DNA of 64,000 bases from Lingula anatina (taxonomy: Eukaryota; Brachiopoda; Lingulata; Lingulida; Lingulidae): positions 633,543 through 697,542 of the forward strand of contig NW_019775536.1 of assembly GCF_001039355.2 (NCBI RefSeq). The letters run 5' to 3'. The position numbers and the translations under genes were made by a program. Every line of letters begins with the position of its first letter. The stretch's first letter is position 1. A model generated the notes under the pieces. The model searched no databases. It was given only the letters and a program-made list of their open reading frames with translations, and was not told the origin of the DNA. Of this stretch, positions 12,991-30,825 are shown in pieces.

Positions 12991-14450
12991 TTTATTTTCC
13001 CTTTAACTCACCTTCTATCTTGAACGTATCATTTCTGCCGTCCACACATAGGGGTACTGTTTAATTTTGAAATAAAACCGAAAGACATCCGGACAGTGCC
13101 AGATGTGCCATATGTAAAGTAAAAGAGCCATGACGTTGGAATTTTTATAAAGAAATATTTTACTAAAACGTGGGACGACCTATAGCGTCTAGTATTCTTA
13201 CCCCCCACCCACCCACCCCCGCCTCCTGTTTCCAGAATGTTTAAATTTTTGTTAACAAGTCTCTATAATTTTCTGCTGATTTGACAGTATTTCCATTTAT
13301 ATTTCCCTCTTTCCTTGTTCCAGCTTTGCATTTATTACTTTCATTATTGAGTTTTGTCTTTTCGTTATAAAACCGTTTTCATTCACTTTTTCTCGTCCGT
13401 GTAAACTGATTCAGTGAGTAAATACATTGTGATATGTAATAAGTATTAATCACTTAAATCCACAACGCTATAAACTAGCATCTGAGTTACCCTGCAGCTA
13501 ATTCTTTTAGACATGTTCAGAAATTCGGTAACTGGTGCATCGGTTTCTAGCTCTCATCTCTCCTCTTCTACACTCTATCCTGCTTCTGGTAACTCAATAC
13601 CCGCCATTCTCCCTATTACAGTACAATTAATATCGATCTCAACATAATCTGCCTTTTGTATCTACTCCAGTTGTTTCTCTTCATTCATCCCTTCAAACAT
13701 ATACCACATTCCTTCCTTCCATGCCGCAATACTAATACAATACTGGTTAACAGCTTTCCAAGTTTCCAAATGTTAGTCATTTAAATGTTATTATAATCAA
13801 AATATAGAAGGAATCTACAGTCAGAACTAGGTAGAATATTTAATAATTAGAAAACTTATCACCATTTTCACACGGATCAATACGTTTTTGTTTTTTCCCC
13901 TATTTCTAACGTTCTCAAAATTATAATTATCTCACAAATTTGCTCTGTTTACCCGTGCCACAACTCTCCAGGAAATTAATGTAATAAATATATTCTTTCC
14001 AAAATTCAGAATCAATGCACATACAGTATCATATAATATTCACTTTATTCTGATTATTCCTAAAAATTCCATCACTCTCTTCTTCTCCCTATTTCCAGGT
14101 CGTAAAATATCGGGACAACAAACAGTCAAAAATAACAAAAAATTGGAGCGCATGTTACCTTGCAAATATTTAACTTCATCTCTTCATTCTTCCCTAACAA
14201 CTCGCCCGCTCCCTCCTTCACTTCGATCTATTCTTATAACATAACTGTAATAACATAGGCCTAATTACACATCGCTAAATCGCCCGTATGCAATTAACAG
14301 AATACAAGTCTAGGTAATTTTCTCAGGGAAAAGACCATTTCAAAATGAAAAGAACCACCGATAATTGAAGCACAACTCGCCCGCCTTCTCCTCATGATCA
14401 TAATTTCCTTAAGTTAATAAGATCGACATTTTGTCAGAAAAGACACAAAT
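12991..14450. other. Non-coding DNA
   Basis: No gene is supported. The sequence is AT-rich and pyrimidine-biased, with a C-rich patch at 13201-13222. Confidence 0.5.
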
Positions 14451-15290
14451 TATTTGGCTCCTCTCGCACGGCCGTATAGTATGCACGACGCGGGGAATTC
14501 TAAACGCGCTTCTTCAGCGAGGTATACAGCGCGCACTAAATTAGCCAACTCGTGACTGAATGCAATCAGCTTTTGAACAAACTAAGAGTGTAGAAGCAGG
14601 AGTAATCTTCGGAATAAAAAAACGTATTTGTTTGTTTTGTTTTGTTTTTTGTTTTTTTTTTTCGTTCTAGAATACTAAACCGGAAATCTGTGACATATGT
14701 TTGGAATATATAGCCATCTTCAACCCACAAATACACAAAGAATGCTTCGCCCCGTGCTGTGAACTGTGCACGAGTGTGAAATGAATTGCAATGTATTCGC
14801 GTTCTAGCATTCTGCACGTTTGCTCCAAAAACGAAATGATTGGCGCAAATCTTGTCTGACTCTAGCGGTACGTAGTTGTAAAACCAAAAAGTCAAAATAA
14901 GGTGCTTTTTTTCGTTTGCCTGAAATCATTATGAAGTTTACAAGAACGCTTGCCTTCCCTGACCGCGTCAGACCTAATTTTCTGTGGTACAGGACCGATT
15001 CGAGTGAGCAGAGCCGAAAAGTCTGATACATAACCCTGCGCTCGCGTCGGATGCATTTCAAAGATACGAAGTCCGTGACGCAATGGTAATAAAAGAACAG
15101 AGCGTGCGAGAACGGAGCGCAAAACAGAGAACAATAGGCACGCAATGCGGGACGACAACCGGCTGCGTAAACCCAGATATTGGGTTTAAAAAGGGGAAAC
15201 CCTCCGTCATATTAATATCTAGATAGCATGATCGCGCATACGATGTGCCTGCAATCCCACGCTCGCACGGTGGCCACGATCGTTTGCTTT
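14451..15290. other. GC-balanced non-coding stretch
   Basis: Three overlapping minus-strand frames of 88-113 residues run through 14566-15158. None shows a domain, a signal peptide or codon-like composition, and they lie in three different frames. I treat them as chance. The block 14950-15180 is CpG-containing and repeat-free, so it could be a regulatory element or an untranslated exon. Confidence 0.35.
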
Positions 15291-17036
15291 TTTTGTTAAG
15301 TGAAATTTGATGAATAAAATGGACGGCATATATTATTCAGTGACACAGTTCGATTTTGATTGTTTTCTAACAAGTTGGATGCATGGTGTGTGTGGGGGGG
15401 GGGAGGGTAAAAAGAACGCCATATTTTATTAATATGATGTTGTAGCATTGGGAATTTTACAAAGTACGAACTACGACAATAAAATCTTTTGCGTGTTGGA
15501 AAGATCAAATGCGAAACAAATACGCTAACCGTGCTTAACGTCGATCGAAATTTCAAGTGAAAATCTTGTCTGTAACATTTAATCACACCTAGAGGACCTT
15601 CATATTTTCTATATACATTGAATAAACAGAACAAGTTCTGAACAAGACCATCAAACTGGCAAAAGTACAAGAAAACAAACAAACAAATCTATGAAATGAG
15701 GAGACACACTGACTTGATGGTAAGCATACATGTACCTTGCTTTCTAAATCATCTTAGAAACAGGTTAATAGTACAAGTCTTAACGCTTTATATATTTGAT
15801 ACAGTGTTACTGAAGCTAAAAAGTAATAAAATTCCCAACAAGGTGGAATTATCACCACTAAAAATAAAACCTACCGACACACTCAGCGCCGCTGGGGGAA
15901 AGAGAGCCATAAATGACAATGGAAAAAATTTGAGGTATTTGGTCTGTTATTTAAGCCACGAGATTTTGGCAGACGACACTAAGATCGGTAGGCAAGAGAA
16001 AGAACAGACGAAACGTCAAACCTAAGGTGCCTCCGTAGCGAAGCTGTTAGTAATAGGTAAAAATTGGCGAAAAATTTTTAGTGTACTGCTTATATACATG
16101 TACCATGAGAGCGGATATCACAATAAACAGTGCACGTACGTTTTGACTATAATTAAGCAGAACTTTGTGCAAAACATGCCACAAAGATGCAAAGCCAAGT
16201 CCACAAAATATACAAGATTATTTTCTATTTACAGTACTTCCATTCATGGAATAAACATACTAATAGTTTCTTTTTAATGTTTATATTTTACTGTACACAT
16301 TTTGCTGTAAACAATCCCCCATCACCTAACAAAACAAAGAAAGAAAGTTTTTAAAACTTCAATAGATGAAACTGTCAAGAAGTTGATAATTTTTACATCC
16401 CTTTCATATTTTTCGGCATGTACCATAGTAGAATATACAGCCAAAGTAGCCAACAAGAGGTGCCGCACAATCATTTATTTGACCCCATCCTGTTTCATCT
16501 AACAAAAAATTGAGATTGTGGTTTTAAAAAAAGAACAAGAAAGGTATTCGACCTACACAGAGGTTTTTTTTTTCAATGTATCATATTTGGGTGCGCCAAA
16601 TACCAGCATGAAAGGTCGATTTTTCTACTCACTGAAATGTGAAAATTCCACGAAAATTGACAGCAGACAGTAATTTAGTATTTTGGGAATTTCGAAAATT
16701 TAGTCAAGGTACCAATCCTTTCCTTCGTCATCATGCCAAACTCAAGTAGAATAAAGACCAAACACGGCCTCTACTGTCGTTAAACGCCTAACTATGATAC
16801 GCGCACACTGCGGAGTTGATGCCGAACTCTTAGACGATCGCTAGTCACCACACACATAAAAAAAATATATAACGAAAGGTTACTTTAAACTGATATCCTA
16901 TGCTTAATACCGGCTATATCATTCAATAGTGGTGCCAAACCAATAGATAAATAAAATATAAATACAATGAATAACAAACAAAACGAAATAGAAAACTAAA
17001 GTGAAGAGGAAAAATTATATCCAAGTCAAAGATACA

Positions 17037-17090
<54 letters not shown>

Positions 17091-18348
17091 TGCAAATCTG
17101 AAGTTAATGCCCGCCTAGGAGTATTGGTTTGTAATTTCGCATGTTTTGTTCAAAACATCCATTTAAAAATTATTTAACGGCATCTTTAATGATGATAATT
17201 TTCATCTATACCCATTGCACTTAAATCAAGTTTAACAACTGGCTACTGATAATGCTATTAGCAATATAAATAAATCAATGTAGAAATGAGCATCTGGGAC
17301 AAAATGCAAAAACACACACACACACTAATACGGAAGTTAATGAAATAATAATGACATTAATAACAATATGTTACGGAGACAATAGGACTTTTGATCAATG
17401 AAATAAAAGCCAATCAAGTAATGTGCAATGTCAGCAACAAGCTGTCTAAAGAATGAAAAATTACAAAAAAATGTGAAAAGGGTAAAGTTGAAATATTAAA
17501 GGGGGAAAAAAGAACAATAAACACACAGAGGAATAAACCAACAAAGCAAATGGTATCCTAACATAAGGTAATGCGGACCACCTTTCAAACATCACTGAAT
17601 AAAATATTACAAGCACTATGAAAGGACCGCCGCCTCGAATTAAATGTAAATTCCAGTCATCTAACAATGCAAATTGCAAGTTGATAGCTTCCAGAACGCA
17701 GCTGCTGCTGCGTCGAGGCTGTTATAAAAACACAAAAATCACGCTTGCTCTTGTAGGCCCTGAAACGCATTCTTAGGATCCAGAGGAGTCTTCGTGTCAT
17801 TGATTGGGAAGCAGCAAATATGAGGAAAGTCGGTGACAGAAGAACTAGGATCTTCCTGAGGGGGTGGGAAGTATTTTTTGTCGAGTGAAGTTGCAGACCA
17901 GGGCAATTTCAGTGTAAAAACACAAGAAGTTAGCGGGATTGATTGGTTTTATCCTTTTCGCATGTTATATTTTTCTTTAGGTGGGGGAGGGGGAGAAATG
18001 GAAGTAGTGAGGACGTTAAAGGGGTGAATAGTCCTGTGCCCCCCCCCCCCCCCCCCCCCACTGGTCCCGTCGTTGATAATCACAATGGATGGTGTTTAAA
18101 AGATGGAAAGCTAGAAACTTTTATCCAATCAGCGCTTAGATAATTTCTACCTTGTTTAGCACGAGTGTCGCTGTATTAGTGTTCGTGTGTGTGTGCGTGT
18201 GTGTTATGTGTGAGTGTGTGAGTGTCTGTGTGCGTGTGTGTGAGTGTAATAATATGTAACCATATGCAAATGGACATAAGGCGCTATTTATAGACTCAAA
18301 CTCACTGCAAACGGGGGGCATTATTTATACTTAGAATTCAAGGGGGTC

Positions 18349-18394
<46 letters not shown>

Positions 18395-18516
18395 TGAACA
18401 ATTAGACCAAAATACTGGTAAACTCATTCTTTTTCTATATAAAACTTGCACATTGATAAACACCATAAAGTAAGTACGTCATATAATGCTACTACGACCT
18501 ATCATCACCATCATCA

Positions 18517-18597
<81 letters not shown>

Positions 18598-19960
18598 CTT
18601 TTTAAACTGGTCATTAACAAATGAGATAAAAAAGCGAATGTATGTCTTCGATTATAACAAAGCTAGCATGATTGTAAAATGAAGGCTGTGAGTTCTCAGA
18701 CTGAGCTAACACAGTGTAGATATGAGCAATTGCTACTTTTCTCCCAATCTACATAATCTGCAAACAACATGAAAAATAACACTAAAGCCGCAATGCATAT
18801 TAACCTCCCAACCAGTACTTTTTTTTTTCAATCGCGTATCACCAAACATTATAAAAACTATAAAAAAGGCGCCCTGAAATGGATAATGCATATTCCCATC
18901 GCTTCGTATTCCTTTGATTGTGAAATAGAGACCGTAATATCGATATTAAAACATAGTTTGGAAGCCGAGGCAGGTGTGACGATATGCTGAAATAATTGCA
19001 TCAATGTTCTCGGCAGAGAAACCGGACCCCGAGCGAACCGTTAGCTTTGCGTGAGTACTGCGATCGCAACGCAGGAGAGGAGATTAATGTTGTTTGAAGT
19101 GAGGACTGTATTGACAGTAATAAATGTGTAATAATATGATTCCTTGTTTTCTACCGGCGACACGACATGCTGAGATTTGTTTCATTTGTGTTGCTGTAGG
19201 GTTGATTTCTTAGCTGGGCTATTTGTTTGTTTTTACTTGTTTTTATTTGTTGATGACGGTGAGGGAAAATATAGCAACATTCTCAATGTATCTATCTCTG
19301 ACAAAAAATTAATAGCTTACTTCTGTTTAATACTCTCTCTCTCATACATACATCACACTTTCATAGCTTTATAAAATGGATGTTTTGTAATAAAAAGCAG
19401 GTTTTGACTTGCATTTAATTTTATTAGCAATTTATAAGAATACATTTATAGTGTATGTCATATGTATTGCATGTAGAAATCTCAGTCGGCAAAAAACAAG
19501 ACAAAAATCGTGCCTTTTATTTGACTAGATCTCCCGATAATCACCTTGTGGCACACGCTTATTAACACTTAATGGCCATTAACTGAACGCGTTTGCACTT
19601 TTTAACCACAAAAATTTCTACATTACGTAAAATTTTCAGTGCAACGAAATACTTTCTTTTTAAAACCGCTGGATATAAGGTTTTGAAGTGCGGTGAATGC
19701 AATAAATATGAAGTTGGTGTTTTTTCTTTCAATTTGAAAGAATCATTCAAAAATATAATTAATGGGAATGGTACAGTCCGTTGCCTTTGCGATATGTGCT
19801 ACTTTAATTAGTTGTTATGTATTTGTATTCAGTGACATGAAGTGTGATGTTTTCTGGCAGTCCCGACTATCAGTAAACGTGTTGTATTGATGTGTATAAT
19901 GTGAATGTTTGTATGTTTCTTTACTTTTTGATTTCAACAAAAAATCTTTTTATTCAATGG
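15291..19960. other. AT-rich non-coding DNA rich in simple repeats
   Basis: Microsatellites include GT/GA at 17037-17088, poly-C at 18041-18059, GT-rich DNA at 18180-18245, GA at 18351-18391 and a long ATT array at about 18519-18597. No gene is supported; the frames through these arrays are artefacts of the repeats. Confidence 0.6.
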
Positions 19961-20110
19961 GCGTACAGGCGCTTTGTAACGGCGAGTTCAGGTTTGTAAA
20001 CCAGCTGATGCACTTCATTTGTCAATTTTTATCACGCTTTCATCATTTTCTTAAAATGAATATGCAATAAGTTTGACAACTGGAATGGCCGAAGATCAGA
20101 GGTTAAGTAA
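19961..20110. promoter_or_regulatory. Candidate conserved non-coding element (short)
   Basis: A small repeat-free island with an E-box CAGCTGATG near 20002, TTTATCACG, ATATGCAATAAG and TGGAATGG words. It stands out from the surrounding AT-rich DNA. Support is weak. Confidence 0.18.
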
Positions 20111-20197
20111 GACAGGGTGAGCTGTACTTTCAAGTTCAAATAAAATAAATTGTGCATGGTACAGCGTTGTTTAACACGAGTGAAACCAGCATGAACA

Positions 20198-20335
20198 GTA
20201 CCCTCTACCAGGACAACAGATTGATTTTTTTCACTACATATTAACAGATATGTCTCTGGTTAAATGGATGGCTAATCTCTGTACTCCTCAGCAAAAATGT
20301 CCACATATACTAACTACGGCCCTGGTAGAGGGTAC
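20198..20335. mobile_element. Short MITE, family FB-3 (intact)
   Basis: A 138-base element bounded by a perfect 15-base inverted repeat: GTACCCTCTACCAGG at the left and its reverse complement at the right. Internal words (ACAGATTGATTT, ACAGATATGTCTCTGG) recur in copies at 35790 and 36243, which defines a family. It has no coding capacity. Confidence 0.75.
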
Positions 20336-23079
20336 AGGAAGAGTGGCGACATATCATCATGGGTGTGGCCTTAAGTGGGGGTGGGGGGGGATTGGGGGGG
20401 GGGACCTTTTCTACAGAACTTACATATACAAAAATATTTTCTTTATAGAAAAACTGACAAAATGGAAAAATGTATCACCCGACTTTTAATATATTTTAAA
20501 GCCTACATGCGTTCTGAGACATGAGATATTTCTGTATGAGGAGGGGAGAAGACAGTGTCTGTGAGGGATGGGTGGGGTGGAAGGGGAGGGGGGTTAAAAA
20601 TGATTTTGCTCCACCACTGCTTCTCCTGATTGACTTCTATTCCACGCACACCATTTACTTCAAGTATTCATAACGCCGCTTAGCTGATTTGTAATCTGAT
20701 TCATGGCACATTTCAGTTTTTGTTTGCAATGTGAAATATTTGGGGGAAAAATATTACAAAAGGTAAATGATCGCTCAGCGATCCCTCTCGTCACCTGCCT
20801 CTGTTTTCTCCGGTGGGAGCACATGTCATTGTAGTCCGATACATTACATTTGTACATTTCATTTGTACATTTCACTCGTACATTTCGGCAGGTGCGACGA
20901 CATGGTCTTAATTTAATTGGTACTATGTAAAACATTACTGAAAATATAGTTTTATGGATTGTTTATAAGAATAGAAACAAATAAAAACGTCTTGATGAAG
21001 ATGGATTCAAAGATTGATAATTGTAAGCTAACGCGGAAGCTTCCATAATCTTTTTTTTTTTTTTTTTTGCTTACGTACAAATAGCGAGATAAGGACTATA
21101 TTTTATACAAAGTCGATGAATATTTTTGCTTGCTTTATACAGTACAAGAGAAAAAGATATTAATTTCATATTTCATTACACGATTTTAGCAGTTCGATTA
21201 TTCACGAGGGTACATGTATATACATACTATAAAATCGATTTTTTTCCACCAAAATTCTATTTGTAAAAAAATACCAGTGTAGCTCTTGTTAAAAGGTTAA
21301 AATTATTAACTAAATCTGAACAGGAGTTTCTGAACAGGAGTTTGAATTGGATATTTTTGGAATGAAATAAAATTTGAACAGCAGTCGTGTATTTCAATTG
21401 AATTACGTCCTTGTTCCTATAGCATACTTAGGAGAAATACTGAATCATAATTACTACATGCCGCCCAGAGAAATATTCCATAGATAATGTACAAATAATT
21501 CAAACCAAATCTCTGTTAGTTGTGTAGTTAATTGCCTCTATGTATTCCACTATTGCATTTCCGATGCAGGAATTATTCATTAATAAACGGTGCACATTTC
21601 ATTCGTGTATATTTCAGTTGTTGATTTCGGCAGGTGTGCAGCAGTTGTCTTAATCTAATTAAATTACCACACAGGTGATCCGTCCTCCAACTTCCGGTTG
21701 CGGTCCCAATAACGACTTAATTTTCTTCCAGGCAAGGTATATCGTAACATTAATAGTGCTATGTATTTTAAGGGGTTAAAAATGGTATTGTTCACTTTTT
21801 CACTGAAATCCACGGAATTAGAGATGTAAAAAGGGCATTAAATTATCTTGAGCTTGTAAACATAAAAAATAATCGAATTGTCAGGTTGATAAATTTAAAC
21901 ACTGCCTGTTCACATTTGCATCTTTCCAAATTCAAGCCATATTTCTATTTTTTATTTCAAAATTCGTGGCATTGCGTATTCGTTCATGTCATGTCAATAA
22001 TGTCGCTATTTTCCCAAACTGCAATAGAATACTGTTTTAAATTTTGATACTCGTACATCTCCCTATTCCACTCCTCCCCCCCCCCCTTCTCGTTTCTTCA
22101 CCTCTATAAGAAAAAAATATAAATCCGCATGTCTCCTATTCATTATTGCTATCATGATATTTATTTGCATATCTACGAATCCATTTCCGACGAACCAAAT
22201 AAATCAAGAACCAGCTGGAAAACAAGTCCAAAAAGGCAAGTCGCCCATGTCAGATAAGAACATTATTCCCTTCACATTATAGGACGATGGCTTAGCGCAG
22301 TAGGGGTGGGGGTGGAGGGGGGGGGGGGTGGAGGTTCACAATGGTCCACGTACCTCTCTTCCTCAAAATGTATCTAGACGAAACAACAATGTTTCCATCC
22401 TGCGATCTACATTTTTAAAGTAAAAGTGTTGTCGACTAGTACTCTGGGCAGCAAAGCGAAGCAAATACATTTCTCCTTGCACTCTCCTTCCTAGAAAAAC
22501 CACAGGACTTCCAGAAGTATGCTGTTTCAATACTTAAAAGTACATATAGATGCATGAAAATCGTTCCAATGTTGTAAATGTTAAAGAGTTCTTGGTATTT
22601 TTTATTGCTATCATATATTGTTTAAATTTTTACCAAGCAACAATAGACTTTTAACTTCTGCCCTTAAGCTGGTTCTCGTTTTAAAACTTTTTGATATGTC
22701 AGTTAATGAAACAATTTATTCTAATATCTTAAACTTTGATGTTTTATATCTCACTTATAATAGAAACCAAATTTCAGTGTATACTTTATTTATATTGGCT
22801 GAATAAAATTATCATATTATTCAAATCCGATGTATGGTACTTCGTAAATACCTAGTTATTACTGAAGCAAATTACAGCAGTTTAATCTCACTAGTTGAAC
22901 ATCTAATGGCGCTAGAGGAAATGTACTATTAAGTCTAATATTTCCAGTATTTGTTATCGTAATATTGCCAATATTAAAAACGTAAGCCCATTCGACACGT
23001 TTTCGCCATAATTTCCGTCTGTTTTCTGGTGTCATTTTAACACCAGCACCTAGATGACAATATAGAATTACGTGCTATG
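20336..23079. other. AT-rich non-coding DNA
   Basis: No gene is supported. G-rich patches occur at 20370-20402, 20540-20592 and 22300-22332, and there is a poly-T run at 21051-21068. TACATTTC-type words are repeated at 20850-20885. Confidence 0.5.
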
Positions 23080-23470
23080 AGAACTGCCGCGTGCTCTACT
23101 CAAAGGCGGACGAACTCGAGCAGAAATAATGCCGCAAACAAGGAAAATATCATTGCCCTTTCACTCTGATCTCATCGGCCTGATTAATTTAGTTCCTTCT
23201 TGGGCTTACGACGACGCTGTCGATTACCATAAGTCCACGTATAATACCTGTACAGATTTAACAATTAATCAGCACAATACATGGGTATTCTCCAAAGACA
23301 GGGAACCATTAAAGTAATTAAAACACACGTCTTGGTTGATTGATACCAACAATCTCGTTGGTCTTGCTAGAGGAAATATCGGTTGAAATTGTTACGTATG
23401 CCGCATGCGGGCGCGCTACTCTTCCCGCGAGGCCCTTCCCGGGTATAGACAATTCCATCCATTTTATGTT
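23080..23470. promoter_or_regulatory. Candidate conserved non-coding element with homeodomain words
   Basis: A repeat-free block with several ATTA/TAAT and TGATT cores (CTGATTAATTTAG, AACAATTAATCAGC, GGTTGATTGATACC) and a CpG-containing segment at 23398-23450. Short frames on both strands show no protein features. This is a candidate enhancer by motif density only. Confidence 0.28.
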
Positions 23471-27330
<3,860 letters not shown>

Positions 27331-27610
27331 TCTTTACAAGCATCCTTCAATGCGGCAGGCGTTGGCAAAGAATCCAGCCAATAAATTCACGCAACCGGGT
27401 ATCAGGGAAAACCGCGCCTTATCTACGGCACTTGTAAACTAGTCTTCTATGGATTCTTACAAAACAGGGGACGAAAGCGACGCTGAGTAATGCAGGCTAG
27501 TTTTGCGGAGATTGCCGCACCCATTTTTAACCTTACTAATACGAACAGGCGTTGTAAACTGCTTTAACGATAATTAATAGAACCCTGAGGTTCAAAGCCT
27601 TCGATTCTAT
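27331..27610. promoter_or_regulatory. Candidate conserved non-coding element
   Basis: A repeat-free, GC-balanced block next to the microsatellite cluster. It contains CCAATAAATTCACG (caudal/posterior-Hox-like), CTTATCTACGG (GATA-like) and TTGTAAAC words. No coding pattern is visible. Confidence 0.25.
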
Positions 27611-30590
27611 ATCAACAATGCCTGTCAGAAACATTTAATTTTTAAATAAACGTGAGACGAGGGAGATCGTATGCGCTGCAAGGTAATTCCAAAGAGGCTG
27701 AGCCCCTAATTTAGAAATTACTTTTCAGTGTAAAAGCTATATTCGTACTATGTTAGACAGATGGGTGTTAGCGGATGGAACTTCACACCTTGAAAGCCTT
27801 TTGGTGTCTGCTACAAATACTGACATGTCCCCATCTTGTGATTCTGCCACCCTTAGGTCTGTATTAAGGCAGACGATCTTGTCAAATAGGCAAGATGGCT
27901 TCCGTCATGTTCCGAGTAGTTTCAAAGTGGATGGCCCCATTTTTAATTTATTTTTAGACCTAATTATTTGTTACAATTAAATCACAACAATACGAAACAC
28001 ATAATGAAAAAAGAATTAGTAATAATAAGGCTAGTAATAAGGAGAAAAAAAAAGAAGAGCTTTTTTGTCAATTGGATTTGTTATAGCGAAAGATCCCGTA
28101 CTTATTCGTTTTGACCATCGCTATTGCCTTTGCAATAGATCTAACAAAGCAAACCAAACATCCAACCCAAAGTCACACTTATAGTCGACATAAACTGAAG
28201 CATAAAGCGAAAACTATCATTAGGAAGAAAATCAAAATTATCTTTTAAATATCAGGCAGAACGCTTTCCTACCATTCCAATTCAATACCAATTCAAATTT
28301 ATTGTAGCTATAGTCTAACTATACCCGGACAAAACTGAAACGCACTTAACCTCGTTACTTATTAAAAGACACTTACGAGAGATAGACTAAAAATATCCTT
28401 ACTTATGACTAGCAGTCCTAACTTAGTATAACTACACTCTAGCCATTTAATTTCGAGACAACATCAACACATAATTAACTTCATCACTTATTACACTCGT
28501 CTTTGTTATCAGCGTATTAATGAAACAAAACATGAGGGCTACGCATGAAATATTCGCCTATCCTATTCTGTGTCAAACCACAGTCTATTTCAATTTTATT
28601 CAAAACAACAAATATTTTTTCGTTGTCTTTAAACTACTAAATAAAATATTTCGAAAATTTTGCTCCCAAGAAATTACATTTACTTGTGTGTATTTGGATA
28701 ATGCATGAAAATTTTGAAAGCCAAACGTTCAATTTCAAGCGTATTGTCTTTATGGTATAAAACAGTAATAAAGTAATAAATAAACAGCAAAAGGAAGAAA
28801 GAAAAAAGTTAAAGAAAAAGAAAGAAAAATCACCAAACAAACAATCGTATTTCCCTGTATAAAAACGTAGCAAAATTAGCTTAATTGGAACCCACAATTC
28901 AACCACGTTAAGCTTCACTGAAAGTTGTCGTATTCTGGTTTAGTGACAATAAACAATAAAATGCAACATCAACCCATTACACATACACACAATCCTGCAT
29001 ATTGTATCAAAAGAATCAGTAAATATACCGCCCATTATAAATTAAAATGTATTTGATTAATCGCATTAGGTATCATAATACTCCCCTATTCCACTCAGAA
29101 GAATAAATTTGTCTACTTTTTTCTTGAAAGGAAAGTTTTTAAATATGTACATAGATCTGATTGAAAATTTCGGTGCGTTTCGGGAGCTGTAAAAGTTATA
29201 ATAGTTTTGTTTAAGAATCCAAAGTTGTTGATTTGTTGAAGAATGGTCCCCTATCCTAGGTGTAGAACAAGGTTTTAACTGTCCTAGACGCTGACGCTGC
29301 GACAGTTTGATTGTTCTGCTAATTAATTAATAAGTTAATTATCCTTACACCTAAACAAATACGCACTGTGATACAAGAACTAATTTACAAATACCAAGGT
29401 TTCGATTGAAATCCCTTCTTGTAGTTTTGATTATTGTATCTATTATTCAACGCGTTTTTGTCGCCCTGCGACCACAATTCAATGCAGTGTACACAGGTTT
29501 TTCACAAACCGGGCGAAAAATGTCAGGGCAATGGAAAAGAAAGTGATTTGCGAACATGAACTGCCAATGTTATAGTATAGATGTGCCTATCACTTTTTGC
29601 TTGTGTTTTCGTGCTTATTTTCTTCCTTGGACCGAGGTTATAGCCCTGTAAACTTTCTGCTATTACAGATTTAGGAAAGTTATTATAAAGAGAGAGAGAG
29701 AGAGGGAGAGAGATTTTGTAGATTCAGTTTTACATAGATAAAATTTTAAGACTGTTACTGAGCTTACAATTTAGCCTATAGTTGGTCTTGGGGAGGAAGA
29801 CGCAACGTTGTCAAGTAGAGTTAATCTGAAATCCAGGAAAGAGTGTCAAAACTTGAAATACAGTTAGACAGTAGGTAAGTGACGAAGAACAGGAAAATTG
29901 GAACGGAAATAAAACCAATCGGTCAAACAAACAAATAAATAAATAAACAAATCATGAATTTCCCTGCATCATGGAGGACTCTTAGCACTTCCGTACCAAC
30001 ACCCTGTGTAGATTGTAAATTAAGAATCCGCTTCAGATAGACGAAATACGCGAATAGTTTCTTCAATTGGTTATAGCATGCAGCTTTGCAGGATATTTAG
30101 ACATAGAAATATGACTTTGGGACATTTTTAAACACGTATGCTATACCTTAAGCAAATGATTACATGCAATCCGTGTAAAACACGACTCTCAAGCAAACGA
30201 AGTACATGTACCCCCCCCCCCCCCCCAACACACACACACACAAACTAACAATTGGTTTACATGTCTTTGAAACATCATCAACAGACTTTTTTGGCAACAG
30301 ATAGGAAAATAAACGAGATTTCAGACTATGAAAAATGCAAAAAATACATGAAGTTCTATAAATAACCAGCAGAGGTGAAAACTGCGCTATTTTGTACCAT
30401 GTAAGCACATTACATGTGACATTTCCGAAAGTCAGTGAAGGAGTCCACTCAATTGTAACTAATATATCTTTTCCGTCAAATTAATTACAATTAATAACAT
30501 TTTCACAGAAAGGTGATATTTGTTACAATTTTCCGTGATACGTAGGAGTGTATCAGGACACAAGAGTTAAGAAAATAAGACTGGGTTCCC
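27611..30590. other. AT-rich non-coding DNA
   Basis: No gene is supported. The words CCAATTCAATACCAATTC followed by AAATTTATT (28276-28303), read on the minus strand, look like the AATAAA-plus-short-repeat tail of a LINE (CR1/L2 type). That reading is weak. A poly-C/CA run lies at 30211-30241. Confidence 0.45.
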
Positions 30591-30825
30591 ATACTTAGAT
30601 CGATCCATCTGGATCGACCTAACTCCCTGGGGATTCGCTCTAAATTGCTATCAGCTCAAGAGACTTATAAATGTCTGTCACGCCTACCGAATCAGCTAGG
30701 GGTAAAGATAATTACCCCCTAACACCTTTTCCAGGCGTGTCATTATTTAAGCCGATTACGTTGATAGAGACTTTGTGAGACTCCCCAGGAAAATGGATCG
30801 ACCCAAATATCTGTGGGAATGGTCC
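30591..30825. mobile_element. Foldback MITE, family FB-2
   Basis: It starts CTGGGTTCCCATAC and ends CTGTGGGAATGGTCCC, imperfect inverted repeats. An inner inverted pair, CTGTCACGCC and GGCGTGTCAT, flanks a loop rich in TACCCCCTA. The same layout is seen at 36799-37063. It encodes no protein. Confidence 0.65.

Noticed and set aside
14566-15158. Three overlapping minus-strand frames of 88-113 codons
   Set aside because: Different registers, no domain, no splice pattern, no codon-like composition.
18446-18682. Poly-isoleucine frame
   Set aside because: It is the ATT microsatellite.
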